Below are positions 1 to 7,104 of a stretch of DNA of 7,356 bases, piece after piece. Every line of letters begins with the position of its first letter. Positions within the stretch are counted from its first letter, which is position 1. The stretch covers positions 1 through 7,356 of the forward strand of contig DHRX01000098.1 in the NCBI GenBank assembly GCA_002408345.1, read 5' to 3'. The position numbers and the translations under genes are program-made. The stretch is from Firmicutes bacterium UBA5301. Its GTDB lineage: Bacteria > Bacillota > UBA5301. The notes below the pieces were generated by a model. It ran no database searches. It was not told the DNA's origin and was given only the letters and a program-made list of their open reading frames with translations.

Positions 1-1340
1 TCAGGCAAAGTCGGATGGGCTCTAATCACCGTTGCCCATTCTTGAACTGGAAGACCTAATTGAACCGCCAACGTCGCTTCCGACAATAAGTTAGAAGCGT
101 GAGGCCCTAATATATGGACACCGATGGTCTTACCCTGAGGGGTAGCTACTACTTTTACAAAACCACGATTGTCATCAATAGCCAAGGCCATACCATTAGC
201 GGTAAAGGGGTAAACCCCAGTTACTACCTCGATCCCCTGGGCCTGAGCCGCCTCTTCCGTCAACCCAACCATAGCTACTTCGGGGCTGGTAAAGATGGCG
301 CTAGGAACAGCTGAGTAATCCATAACCTGATTACTACCGTTCATATTCTCGACCGCTATTTCTCCTTGCTTAGAGGCTACATGAGCTAGCTTAAACGGCC
401 GGTTCACTACATCACCAACAGCATAAACGCCAGGTACTTTAGTCCGCATTTGGTCATCAACAACAACTTCGCCCCGCTCATTTATTTGGATACCGGCTTC
501 GGTAAAACCAAAACCTGAAGAGTTAGCTACTCGGCCTACAGAAATTAAAACTTTAGCCGCCTGGTACCCTCCGGCGCTAGTTAGCACCTGACCCTGACCA
601 TCTGCAACCCAAACCTTTTCTACCTGCACACCGGTTTTAATCGTGATACCCTGGCGCTTCAAATAGCTTTTTAGGCGTTTGGTAATTTCTCTATCTACCA
701 TCGGGAGGATCTCTGGCATCCCCTCTAAGATTGTAACTTGGGAGCCTAGAGCAGCAAAAATTCCAGCGAACTCGCACCCGATATAACCGCCACCGATAAC
801 TACCAACGATTCAGGGATCTCTTGGAGATTCAAGGCTTCGTCACTGGTCACCACAACCTGGCCATCAACTTCCCAACCCGGAAAAACCCTGGGGATCGAC
901 CCGGTCGCAAGGAGCAGATTATCACCGGTATACTCCTGGACCAGACCATCTGGCCCGGTGACAGCAATAGTCCGGCTATCTTGCAACTTACCCTGGCCGC
1001 TTAGCAAAGCTATGCCCCGCTTGGCAAAAAGGCTCTCCACCCCTTTACGTAACCGGGAAGTAATACCCGTTTGATAAGTCCAGATCCCCTCGGGGTCTAA
1101 GGCTACTTCCTTAATCTTAACCCCCAGCTTACCAGCTTCTTGTACCGCCTGATAACGTTGAGCTACTCCGACCAACGCTTTCGTTGGTATACAACCCCGA
1201 TTTAAGCAAGTCCCACCAAGAGCCTGGGCCTCAATGACCCCAACCCTCAAACCTTTCTGAGCAGCCCTTAAAGCGGCTACATAGCCGCCGGGACCAGCTC
1301 CTAGAACTAAAAGATTAAAGTGGGTTTCGACCTTAGTCAT
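1..1340 (-). CDS. lpdA: Dihydrolipoamide dehydrogenase (E3), C-terminus cut by window edge
   Basis: This is a flavoprotein disulfide reductase that reoxidises dihydrolipoyl groups of 2-oxoacid dehydrogenase or glycine cleavage complexes using NAD+, in the cytoplasm. The frame is open from ATG at 1340 to the window edge (446 complete codons). It shows the N-terminal FAD motif GAGPGGY (residues 14-20), the redox-active pair in CLNRGC (Cys45, Cys50) followed by IPTKAL, the NAD-binding GGGYIGCEFA in the middle, the second FAD motif VYAVGDV, and near the edge HPTLP followed by GA of a probable Glu codon. That gives the catalytic His442 and probably Glu447, so only some 10-25 residues should be missing. 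There is no N-terminal lipoyl domain. The start overlaps the end of the fur gene by 8 nt and has GGGAG at 1347-1351, six nt upstream, so translation is probably coupled to fur. No E1, E2 or glycine cleavage gene is visible, so the partner complex is unknown. Mercuric or glutathione reductase is less likely given the HPTL ending. Confidence 0.95.
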   Translation of the reverse strand, partial: MTKVETHFNLLVLGAGPGGYVAALRAAQKGLRVGVIEAQALGGTCLNRGCIPTKALVGVAQRYQAVQEAGKLGVKIKEVALDPEGIWTYQTGITSRLRKGVESLFAKRGIALLSGQGKLQDSRTIAVTGPDGLVQEYTGDNLLLATGSIPRVFPGWEVDGQVVVTSDEALNLQEIPESLVVIGGGYIGCEFAGIFAALGSQVTILEGMPEILPMVDREITKRLKSYLKRQGITIKTGVQVEKVWVADGQGQVLTSAGGYQAAKVLISVGRVANSSGFGFTEAGIQINERGEVVVDDQMRTKVPGVYAVGDVVNRPFKLAHVASKQGEIAVENMNGSNQVMDYSAVPSAIFTSPEVAMVGLTEEAAQAQGIEVVTGVYPFTANGMALAIDDNRGFVKVVATPQGKTIGVHILGPHASNLLSEATLAVQLGLPVQEWATVIRAHPTLP

Positions 1341-1791
1341 GTGTATCTCCCTTCCGACAACGTTGACAATACCCATAAAACTTAACCTGATGGTCTAAAA
1401 TATCAAATTGATATTCTTCCCCCACCGCCCGTTCTAATTTTTCTAATAAATCTTCATCAACTTCAGCTACACCACCACATTTAATGCAGATAAGGTGGTG
1501 ATGAGCGTGCTTCCCATGCTGGGTTAGTTCATAACGGTTCTTACCATCACCAAAGTGGACCCGTTCAATAATACCCATTTTCGCAAAAAGTTCTAAAGTG
1601 CGGTAAACAGTGGCCAAGCCGATATCCGGAAATTGCTGGCTAACTAACCGATAGATATCCTCAGCGCTAAGATGGGCCCCTTCATGCTGACAAAAAATCT
1701 CCATAATCAATAATCGTTGTGGGGTTACCCGGTAATTTTTAGAGGTAAGCTTCTCCTGTAGAAATACTAGTCTATCCTTCACATTAATCAC
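1333..1791 (-). CDS. fur: Fur-family metal-dependent transcriptional regulator
   Basis: This is a 152-residue dimeric DNA-binding repressor of the ferric uptake regulator family. The winged helix lies at about residues 16-80, with the recognition region GLATVYRTLELFAKMGII (58-75). The metal-binding dimerisation domain follows: Glu88 in RYELTQ, the His cluster HAHHH (95-99), and a structural zinc site from Cys102/Cys105 and Cys142/Cys145. The Glu88 context resembles iron-sensing Fur (E. coli FELTQ) more than peroxide-sensing PerR, which has Asp at that position. Zur cannot be excluded. The start is GTG (1789-1791), with GGAGG at 1796-1800 only 4 nt upstream. The next in-frame GTG, at codon 4, would be 13 nt from that site. 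The gene lies 22 nt after the thioredoxin gene and overlaps lpd by 8 nt. I see no convincing Fur box in the window, so autoregulation is not shown. Confidence 0.92.
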   Translation of the reverse strand: MINVKDRLVFLQEKLTSKNYRVTPQRLLIMEIFCQHEGAHLSAEDIYRLVSQQFPDIGLATVYRTLELFAKMGIIERVHFGDGKNRYELTQHGKHAHHHLICIKCGGVAEVDEDLLEKLERAVGEEYQFDILDHQVKFYGYCQRCRKGDTHD

Positions 1792-1795
1792 CTTT

Positions 1796-1800
1796 CCTCC
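1796..1800 (-). promoter_or_regulatory. Ribosome binding site deciding the fur GTG start
   Basis: GGAGG on the minus strand lies 4 nt before the GTG at 1789-1791. The spacing is short but fits the first GTG better than the second GTG (codon 4), which would be 13 nt away. There is no in-frame ATG at the N-terminus. Confidence 0.7.
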
Positions 1801-1813
1801 CGTACGCGCCTGC

Positions 1814-2386
1814 TCACCTTACTGTTTGCTCCACCAAGGTTTCCAAGAGAGAAGCAGAGATTGCACCCACGCGTTTGGTAATAATTTTTCCATCGCGGCC
1901 AACAATGAATGTAGCAGGGATCCCTGAAACCAAATATTTGCTAGCAACTGCTCCACTAACATCGGTTACAGTAGTCAAGGAATAGCCGTTCTCGATCATA
2001 AAAGCTTGAACTTCAGCCGGTTGCTGCCTCACATTAACCAGTAAGAAAACCGCATCCAGGTTAGAGTTCTTAAACCGTAAATCCATTCGGTTAAAATCTG
2101 GCAATTCTGATCTACACGGATCACACCAAGTTGCAAAAAAATTGAGAAAGACGACCTTGCCCCGGTAATCGCTGAGTCGAACCAGCTTACCATTTAAATC
2201 AGGAAGCGTGAAATCAGGGGCTAATTCTCCGGCAAAAGGACCCTCTGCTAACCCGCTGTTACTTTTTTGCGGAAGATTACCTTTAATGCCGTAGATATAT
2301 AACGCGCTCCCAATGAAAATAACGAGGGCAACCTTAATAGCAATTGGAAAAATATGGGCCGCTTTCTTCCTTTGTTCTGCAGTCAT
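1814..2386 (-). CDS. Membrane-anchored thiol-disulfide oxidoreductase, ResA/TlpA type
   Basis: This is a 190-residue extracytoplasmic thioredoxin-like reductase. A short positively charged N-terminus (EQRKKAA) precedes one hydrophobic segment at about 12-34, which acts as an uncleaved signal anchor with the catalytic domain outside. The domain starts with APDFTLPDLNGK (56-67), the AhpC/TSA-Redoxin style entry. The active site is WCDPC (Cys88, Cys91), followed by Glu94 in RSELP, the equivalent of the acidic residue conserved in ResA. The cis-proline is in SGIPATF (Pro157). The acidic residue between the cysteines is more like ResA (CEPC) than StoA (CPPC). It sits 42 nt downstream of ccdA, its likely electron donor. 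Likely targets are apocytochrome c haem-binding thiols or cell-wall/spore cortex enzymes; nothing in the window decides between them. The ATG start has GGAGAGG at 2396-2402. Confidence 0.9.
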   Translation of the reverse strand: MTAEQRKKAAHIFPIAIKVALVIFIGSALYIYGIKGNLPQKSNSGLAEGPFAGELAPDFTLPDLNGKLVRLSDYRGKVVFLNFFATWCDPCRSELPDFNRMDLRFKNSNLDAVFLLVNVRQQPAEVQAFMIENGYSLTTVTDVSGAVASKYLVSGIPATFIVGRDGKIITKRVGAISASLLETLVEQTVR

Positions 2387-2428
2387 TAGAAGTATCCTCT
2401 CCCTTTAGTAAATTTTATGAGAAAAATG

Positions 2429-3133
2429 TTAAAAACTGAACGCAGATAGACGGGAAAACAGGTTGAAATAGACTAAACAACCTAAGATGATTAGGAGAAC
2501 CCCTGTTAGTCGGGCGATTTTAATCGCATGCCGCTGTAACCACGGTAGGTAATAGGAGCCGAAGCTATGCATGGTTAAAGCGATTACCAAAAAAGGAAGG
2601 GCCAAACCTAGAGAATACCAAGAAAGAAGCCACACCCCTGCAGCTACTGTACCAGCGGTACTAGCATAAACCAAAATTGAACCTAAAACCGGCCCAACAC
2701 AGGGGGTCCAACCAAAACCAAAAGCTAAACCTAGACCAGCTGACCGTAGCCAATCAGCTGATTTTCTGGGGGCTGTTCTTTGCAACCCTGGCCGCCACTC
2801 TCGTTGTAGAAAGTTAATTCGAAAAACCCCTAAAGTCTGTAGACCAAAAAGAACGATTACTATACCGGCTATTTTTCGAAAAAGAACTTGATTAATTAAG
2901 AGAAAACGGCCAATTAAAGTAGCCGACGCCCCTAATATAACGAATATAGTAGAAAAACCGATGATGAACCCAAGAGCGTTAATTAATAGGCGGTGCCGGT
3001 CTGCTCGTTCATCTGTTCCTACGCCACCGGTCAAATAAGTAACATAGACCGGTACCAGTGGTAATACACAGGGTGACAAAAAGGAAACTAATCCGGCTAA
3101 AAAAGAGACAACAACAGAAACTTCAGATTGCAT
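2429..3133 (-). CDS. ccdA: CcdA-type thiol-disulfide transporter (DsbD transmembrane family)
   Basis: This is a 234-residue polytopic membrane protein that moves reducing equivalents from cytoplasmic thioredoxin across the membrane to extracytoplasmic thioredoxin-like proteins. Six hydrophobic segments can be seen at about residues 5-35, 50-74, 84-104, 130-155, 163-187 and 203-226. The two family cysteines are in place: Cys22 in FLSPCVLPLVPVY and Cys145 in FGFGWTPCVGP. The length matches the short CcdA form without the DsbD periplasmic domains. The start is ATG with GGGGAGG at 3140-3146, 6 nt upstream. The gene lies directly before the ResA-like thioredoxin gene and 25 nt after alr. The pairing with a membrane-anchored thioredoxin supports a role in cytochrome c maturation system II or in endospore cortex formation, as known for CcdA in Bacillus subtilis. 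No CcsA/ResB genes are visible here. Confidence 0.94.
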   Translation of the reverse strand: MQSEVSVVVSFLAGLVSFLSPCVLPLVPVYVTYLTGGVGTDERADRHRLLINALGFIIGFSTIFVILGASATLIGRFLLINQVLFRKIAGIVIVLFGLQTLGVFRINFLQREWRPGLQRTAPRKSADWLRSAGLGLAFGFGWTPCVGPVLGSILVYASTAGTVAAGVWLLSWYSLGLALPFLVIALTMHSFGSYYLPWLQRHAIKIARLTGVLLIILGCLVYFNLFSRLSAFSF

Positions 3134-3158
3134 TAAAGGCCTCCCCTACTACTCAGTA

Positions 3159-4343
3159 CTAATCTTCATGATAAGAAGTTTGAACCATTTTTTCCACTCC
3201 GATAACCCGGCCACCTTTAACATAGACACGAGGTATCCTGGGCCCAACCATACAGATAACTTCATAGTTAATTGTATTAAGTAAGTGGGCAACCTCTTCC
3301 ACAGGAATGGTTTCTGTGCCCTGACCGCCAAAAAGCACTACTTCATCACCTAAGCTGACATATAAATCTTCCGTAACTTCAATCATAAATTGATCCATAC
3401 AAATACGGCCAATTATAGGCAACCGTCGACCACCCACTAAAACTTGGCCCTTGTCACTAAGCAAACGCGACCACCCATCAGCATAACCGATAGGTACTCC
3501 AGCAATAGTAGTTTCTTTCTTAGTAACGTAAGTTCGACCGTAACTTACTGCACTACCGGCCGGTAACTTTTTAACGAAGGAAATCCGTGCTTTTAAAGAC
3601 ATTACCGGTTTAAGTGTTATCTGGCGGCTAACCTCCTCTGAAGGATATAAGCCATAGAGGATGATACCTGGTCGCACCAGGTTTTCTCCAAACTCCGGAG
3701 TATCAAGAAGAGCAGCGCTATTAGCTGCATGAACCCAAGAAAAAGTATGGCCATGCTCTGCTAAATTGGTTAATACATTCTTAAAAACCTTATACTGGGC
3801 GATAGTATAGCTTTTATCTCTTTCATCCGAACTAGAAAAATGGGTATAGAGGCCAATAATTTCCAGGTTACTAAACTGCTTTAGTTTTTCAACAAAAACC
3901 AGAACCTCATCAGGGAGAAGGCCCAACCTACCCATACCGGTATCAACTTTAACCTGAACCTTAGCGCTACGACCATAGCGACGGCCAGCTGCAGCTAAAG
4001 CTTCAGCCACCTCTAAATCACTAATTCCACAGCTAAAGCCACCTTTGACTACGGCCTCAGCTTGTTCGGGAGTAGGCATACTCATAATATGGATCGGCGC
4101 AGCTATCCCCGCTCGCCGTAGCTCCTGAGCCTCTTCTACAAGACCGACCCCTAACCAACGGGCACCATTTTCCAAGCAAACCTTCGCAACCTGTAGCGCT
4201 CCGTGGCCGTAGGCGTTAGCTTTAACTACAGCCATCACTACAGCTGGAGCTGAATGACTAACGACTTTGCGGACATTAGCCGCTAAATTATCGAGATCAA
4301 TCTCTGCCCATACCGGTCGCATCCCCGGCGGCAATTCTACCAT
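3159..4343 (-). CDS. alr: Alanine racemase
   Basis: This is a 394-residue cytoplasmic PLP enzyme that interconverts L- and D-alanine for peptidoglycan cross-linking. It has the Fold III TIM-barrel followed by a C-terminal beta domain. The PLP lysine is Lys41 in VVKANAYGHG. The conserved KVDTGMGRLG (Lys132, the position carbamylated in the Geobacillus enzyme) is present. The second catalytic base is Tyr268 in VSYGRTY. Substrate and cofactor elements RPGIILYG (224-231), GYADG (286-290) and RICMDQ (313-318) are intact. The length is normal. The start is the ATG at 4343, with AGGAA at 4354-4358. A downstream ATG (residue 8) has no better site, and the WAEIDL entry begins only at residue 12, so starting there is possible. 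The gene follows nnr by 19 nt. The link of alr with acpS and nnr is common in Bacillota. Whether it is the vegetative or a sporulation-associated racemase cannot be told. Confidence 0.97.
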   Translation of the reverse strand: MVELPPGMRPVWAEIDLDNLAANVRKVVSHSAPAVVMAVVKANAYGHGALQVAKVCLENGARWLGVGLVEEAQELRRAGIAAPIHIMSMPTPEQAEAVVKGGFSCGISDLEVAEALAAAGRRYGRSAKVQVKVDTGMGRLGLLPDEVLVFVEKLKQFSNLEIIGLYTHFSSSDERDKSYTIAQYKVFKNVLTNLAEHGHTFSWVHAANSAALLDTPEFGENLVRPGIILYGLYPSEEVSRQITLKPVMSLKARISFVKKLPAGSAVSYGRTYVTKKETTIAGVPIGYADGWSRLLSDKGQVLVGGRRLPIIGRICMDQFMIEVTEDLYVSLGDEVVLFGGQGTETIPVEEVAHLLNTINYEVICMVGPRIPRVYVKGGRVIGVEKMVQTSYHED

Positions 4344-4362
4344 GACTGGTCACTTCCTAACC

Positions 4363-5904
4363 TCATTTGTCCATATACTTTTGTAGCACTAACGGTAAAT
4401 AATTTAACAGATCTCCAGCGATCAACCCTACACCATAACCGGCTTGGGCAGCCTTATCCCCGGCTAACCCATGTAAATAAGTGCCACAGACCGCTGCTGC
4501 CCAGGGTTGCATTCCTTGGGCCAACAAACCGACGATTACCCCGGCTAAAACATCGCCTGTACCGGCGGTGGCCAAACTAGAATTTCCAGTAGGGTTTAGA
4601 TATAGCCTACCATCGGGTGTCGCAACTAGGGTATGCGCACCTTTTAATACAACTACCGCTGACCAACGTTCTGCTGCGGCTTGTGCCACCTCTACCCGAT
4701 TGGCTTGCACCTGATCGCTACCTAATCCCATCAATCGTCCCATCTCCCCAGGATGGGGTGTTAATATCACCGGTTCCTGGCGCTGGGCCAATAACGACTG
4801 AAATTGCCGATGCTGATCAGCCATAAGGTTAAGAGCATCAGCATCAAGAACGAGCGGACACTGGGTTTGGGAGATGAGAGTTTGGAGAAAAGCTCCGGTT
4901 TCAAAATTTGTCCCTAAGCCAGGTCCAACTAAAACAGCCTGATACCGATGGAGGCTAGAGACCAAAGCCTTATTGGCTGCAGTAGTAATATACCCTTGGT
5001 TATCGGCTAGCTCCATTGTCATTACCTCAGTTAGCTTGGTCGCTAAAAGCGAACTATACCGAGCTGGACCGGCTACAGTTGATTTCCCGGCACCAACTCG
5101 GAGAGCACCTAGAGCAGCTAAGCAAGGGGCACCAAGCATTCCAGGGCTACCACCGATCGTTAAAGCGTGACCAAAAGTACCCTTATGACCAACCTGAGGC
5201 CGCTGAGGTAATAATGCTTGCACTAACGAAGGCTCAATCAAATACTTTGTTAAATTTAAATCGGTATCGCTGGTTAGCGGCAAACCAATTGCATCAACCC
5301 TTAGTTTTCCAACGTAATCAGGTGCTGGATAGCAAAAGAGCCCAATTTTCGGCAGCCCAAAGGTAATCGTATAATTGGCTTGCACGCAACAATTATCTGT
5401 AATTTCTCCGGTATCAGCGTTAACTCCGGTCGGAATATCTAAAGCTAAAACTGGAGCGGTTTGGTTGTTGATAAAACCGACCAACTCTTTGGTTAATCCT
5501 GTTACCGCCCCCTGTAAACCGGTACCGATTAATCCATCTACTATTAAGTCCCACGAACCAGCCAACAGTTTCTCATCTACATCCCTGGCAATCATAGCTG
5601 TTACCGACCGCAAAGCCTCAGCGGCTGGCCCTTGGAATTGCTCTGGTTTATTAGTCAAGGCTATTCTAACTGTTGCTGCCGCATTCCCTAAATACCGGGC
5701 TAAAACTAAAGCATCCCCACCGTTATTACCTCGGCCTGCGCAAATAAAAATTCTTTTCCCCTGCAGATCTTCCCCGAGGATTTCCCGCACATAATTAAAC
5801 GCGGCAATTCCGGCAGCCTCCATCAAAACTCGTGGAGACAGGCTGTACGTTTCTGCAGCCTTCTCCTCCAGAAGACGCATCTCTGTACTGGAGACTAGAT
5901 ACAT
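4363..5904 (-). CDS. nnr: Bifunctional NAD(P)HX epimerase / NAD(P)HX dehydratase
   Basis: This is a 513-residue fused repair enzyme. The N-terminal YjeF_N domain (about 1-215) epimerises R- and S-NAD(P)HX. The C-terminal ribokinase-like domain (about 230-510) dehydrates S-NAD(P)HX with ADP or ATP, restoring NAD(P)H. N-terminal motifs are CAGRGNNGGDALVLARYL, with NNGGD at 60-64, then VDGLIGTGL and LDIPTGVNADTG. C-terminal motifs are GSPGMLGAP, the ADP-binding-type LTPHPGEMGRL (HPGE 384-387), VVLKGAHT, and AGTGDVLAG (GTGD 448-451) with the predicted catalytic Asp451. The length matches bacterial NnrE-NnrD fusions, and no frameshift is seen. DIPTG replaces the more usual DIPSG, a conservative change. 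The start is ATG with GGAGAGG at 5910-5916, 5 nt upstream and 14 nt after acpS. The neighbours acpS and alr are a familiar housekeeping context. Confidence 0.96.
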   Translation of the reverse strand: MYLVSSTEMRLLEEKAAETYSLSPRVLMEAAGIAAFNYVREILGEDLQGKRIFICAGRGNNGGDALVLARYLGNAAATVRIALTNKPEQFQGPAAEALRSVTAMIARDVDEKLLAGSWDLIVDGLIGTGLQGAVTGLTKELVGFINNQTAPVLALDIPTGVNADTGEITDNCCVQANYTITFGLPKIGLFCYPAPDYVGKLRVDAIGLPLTSDTDLNLTKYLIEPSLVQALLPQRPQVGHKGTFGHALTIGGSPGMLGAPCLAALGALRVGAGKSTVAGPARYSSLLATKLTEVMTMELADNQGYITTAANKALVSSLHRYQAVLVGPGLGTNFETGAFLQTLISQTQCPLVLDADALNLMADQHRQFQSLLAQRQEPVILTPHPGEMGRLMGLGSDQVQANRVEVAQAAAERWSAVVVLKGAHTLVATPDGRLYLNPTGNSSLATAGTGDVLAGVIVGLLAQGMQPWAAAVCGTYLHGLAGDKAAQAGYGVGLIAGDLLNYLPLVLQKYMDK

Positions 5905-5918
5905 CTAAACCTCTCCTC

Positions 5919-6290
5919 TTAGCCTTGGCTAATACCGATGACCATAGCTATGGCCAGCTCTCGGCTATGGGCGATACTCACCTTAAAATCCGAAATTCCT
6001 AGCTCCTGGGCGGCCTGGGCAGCGCTACCTGACAACCGCACTAGCGGGATCGGACCATCTTTAACCAGGCCAATTTCCCGTAAAGGCAGAGAGGCCCGGC
6101 CGGCAAAGACTTTAATCCCCGCCTCTTTTACCGCAAAGCGAGCCGCTAAATGGGGCCAAGGGTTCTGCTTAGCCAAACAGTACTCTAGCTCCTCTGGAGT
6201 AAACACTCGGTTGAGGAAACGGCTGTTACGTTGAGCCGCAGCTTGGATACGTTGAATTTCAATCAGGTCAACCCCCGTACCCCAGACCAC
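5919..6290 (-). CDS. acpS: Holo-[acyl-carrier-protein] synthase
   Basis: This is a 123-residue phosphopantetheinyl transferase that moves 4'-phosphopantetheine from CoA to the serine of apo-ACP for fatty acid synthesis. Motifs are GTGVDLIEI at residues 4-12 (Mg-binding Asp8), RVFTPEELEYC (28-38), ARFAVKEAGIKVFA with Glu56, and a C-terminal VSIAHSRELAIAMVI. I chose the GTG at 6288-6290. It places GTGVD at the usual distance from the N-terminus, gives the family's normal length, lies 4 nt after the cheR stop, and has GGAGGTG at 6301-6307 upstream. An upstream in-frame ATG at 6347 would add 19 residues of no family character and overlap cheR by 53 nt. The middle region (LPLREIGLVKDGPIP) is somewhat compact compared with the usual WxDIEV segment. 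The order acpS-nnr-alr resembles that in Bacillus. Confidence 0.95.
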   Translation of the reverse strand: MVWGTGVDLIEIQRIQAAAQRNSRFLNRVFTPEELEYCLAKQNPWPHLAARFAVKEAGIKVFAGRASLPLREIGLVKDGPIPLVRLSGSAAQAAQELGISDFKVSIAHSRELAIAMVIGISQG

Positions 6291-6294
6291 CTCT

Positions 6295-7104
6295 TTACTG
6301 CACCTCCGGCCGACGGTAGAAGGTAGTTTCAATCGCTTCAAACCCATAATCCCGGTACTTTAGCAACGGCTCAGTTCCACCGACCATCAAGATACCACCG
6401 GGACGGAGGGCTTGGAAAAACTTTTGGTAGAGGGTATGTTTAGCCTCTTCCGTAAAATAAATAACTACATTACGGCACAAGATTAAATCGAAATCCTTCT
6501 CAAAGGTATCCGTAAGTAAGTTCTGACGCTTAAATTGGATCATCCGCTTAATCTCTGGTTTGACTTGATAGCGGTCATCACCTAAGGAGGTAAAATACTT
6601 CTCCATTCTCTCGGGGCTAACATAACGTAGCTGCTGCAGACCATATTCTCCCTGCATAGCCTGGCCTAAAACCATCTTATCGACATCGCTAGCCAAGATT
6701 CTATGGGAACCCTGAGGAGCAATGTCTGCTAACATTATCGCCAAAGAATAGGGTTCCGGTCCATTGGAGCACCCGGCGCTCCACACTTTCAGGTTAGGCT
6801 GTTTTTTCCGCAGTTGTGGAATAAACCGTTCCTCTAAGTCTACCCAACGTTCCGGGTTCCGAAAAAATTCCGAAACGTTAATAGTTAGACGTTTGACAAA
6901 CTGGTCGTATTTTTCGGGATCTTCTTTAAGCACCCGAACATATTGAGCATAACTCTCTACCCCTAAGAGATCCATTAGCCCATTAATACGGCGACGCATC
7001 TGCCTTTCTTTATAGTTGCGTAAATCCAACCCGGTTAGGTTCAATATTGCATCCATAAATTTTCCGTATTCAAAATCTGATCGACCATTGACAGCCTCGC
7101 TCAT
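6295..7104 (-). CDS. cheR: CheR-type chemoreceptor glutamate methyltransferase
   Basis: This is a 269-residue SAM-dependent methyltransferase of the CheR family. It methylates glutamates of methyl-accepting chemotaxis proteins in the cytoplasm. The N-terminal all-helical domain (about 1-80) includes QMRRRINGLM. TINVSEFFRNP follows (about 74-84). The SAM-binding domain has motif I VWSAGCSNGPEPYSLAIML, the acidic loop ILASDVD, DLILCRNVVIYF, and LRPGGILMVGGTEPL. The length is typical for a stand-alone CheR without TPR repeats. The start is ATG at 7104, with AAGGAGGG at 7112-7119 and a 7-nt spacer. The frame stays open upstream to about 7240 but holds no ATG, GTG or TTG. The motif I residue before EPYS is Pro, where enterobacterial CheR has Glu. 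No cheB, cheD or receptor gene is nearby, so its target (chemotaxis, or another two-component or biofilm system) is not shown. Confidence 0.93.
   Translation of the reverse strand: MSEAVNGRSDFEYGKFMDAILNLTGLDLRNYKERQMRRRINGLMDLLGVESYAQYVRVLKEDPEKYDQFVKRLTINVSEFFRNPERWVDLEERFIPQLRKKQPNLKVWSAGCSNGPEPYSLAIMLADIAPQGSHRILASDVDKMVLGQAMQGEYGLQQLRYVSPERMEKYFTSLGDDRYQVKPEIKRMIQFKRQNLLTDTFEKDFDLILCRNVVIYFTEEAKHTLYQKFFQALRPGGILMVGGTEPLLKYRDYGFEAIETTFYRRPEVQ
6301..6307 (-). promoter_or_regulatory. Ribosome binding site deciding the acpS GTG start
   Basis: GGAGGTG on the minus strand lies inside the last codons of cheR (Pro-Glu-Val), 10 nt before the GTG at 6288-6290. Its position, with the GTG 4 nt after the cheR TAA, indicates translational coupling and argues against the ATG at 6347. 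Confidence 0.65.

Noticed and set aside
114..1004. Two short plus-strand frames (114-314 and 822-1004)
   Set aside because: Both are antisense to lpd, whose minus-strand frame is continuous with all flavoprotein motifs.
2387..2428. The 42-nt ccdA-resA gap as a possible internal promoter
   Set aside because: It is AT-rich, but no paired -35/-10 elements could be identified.
3149..3331. A 60-codon minus-strand frame overlapping the end of alr
   Set aside because: It lies in another frame of the conserved alr C-terminus, so it is a shadow.
5016..5366. A 116-codon plus-strand frame opposite nnr
   Set aside because: It is a shadow of the real minus-strand gene and has no family features.
5375..5794. 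A 139-codon plus-strand frame opposite nnr
   Set aside because: It lies entirely antisense to a complete, motif-rich NnrE-NnrD gene, has no recognisable domain and no clear ribosome binding site.
5938..6234. A 98-codon plus-strand frame opposite acpS
   Set aside because: It is antisense to acpS, with composition expected of a shadow frame.
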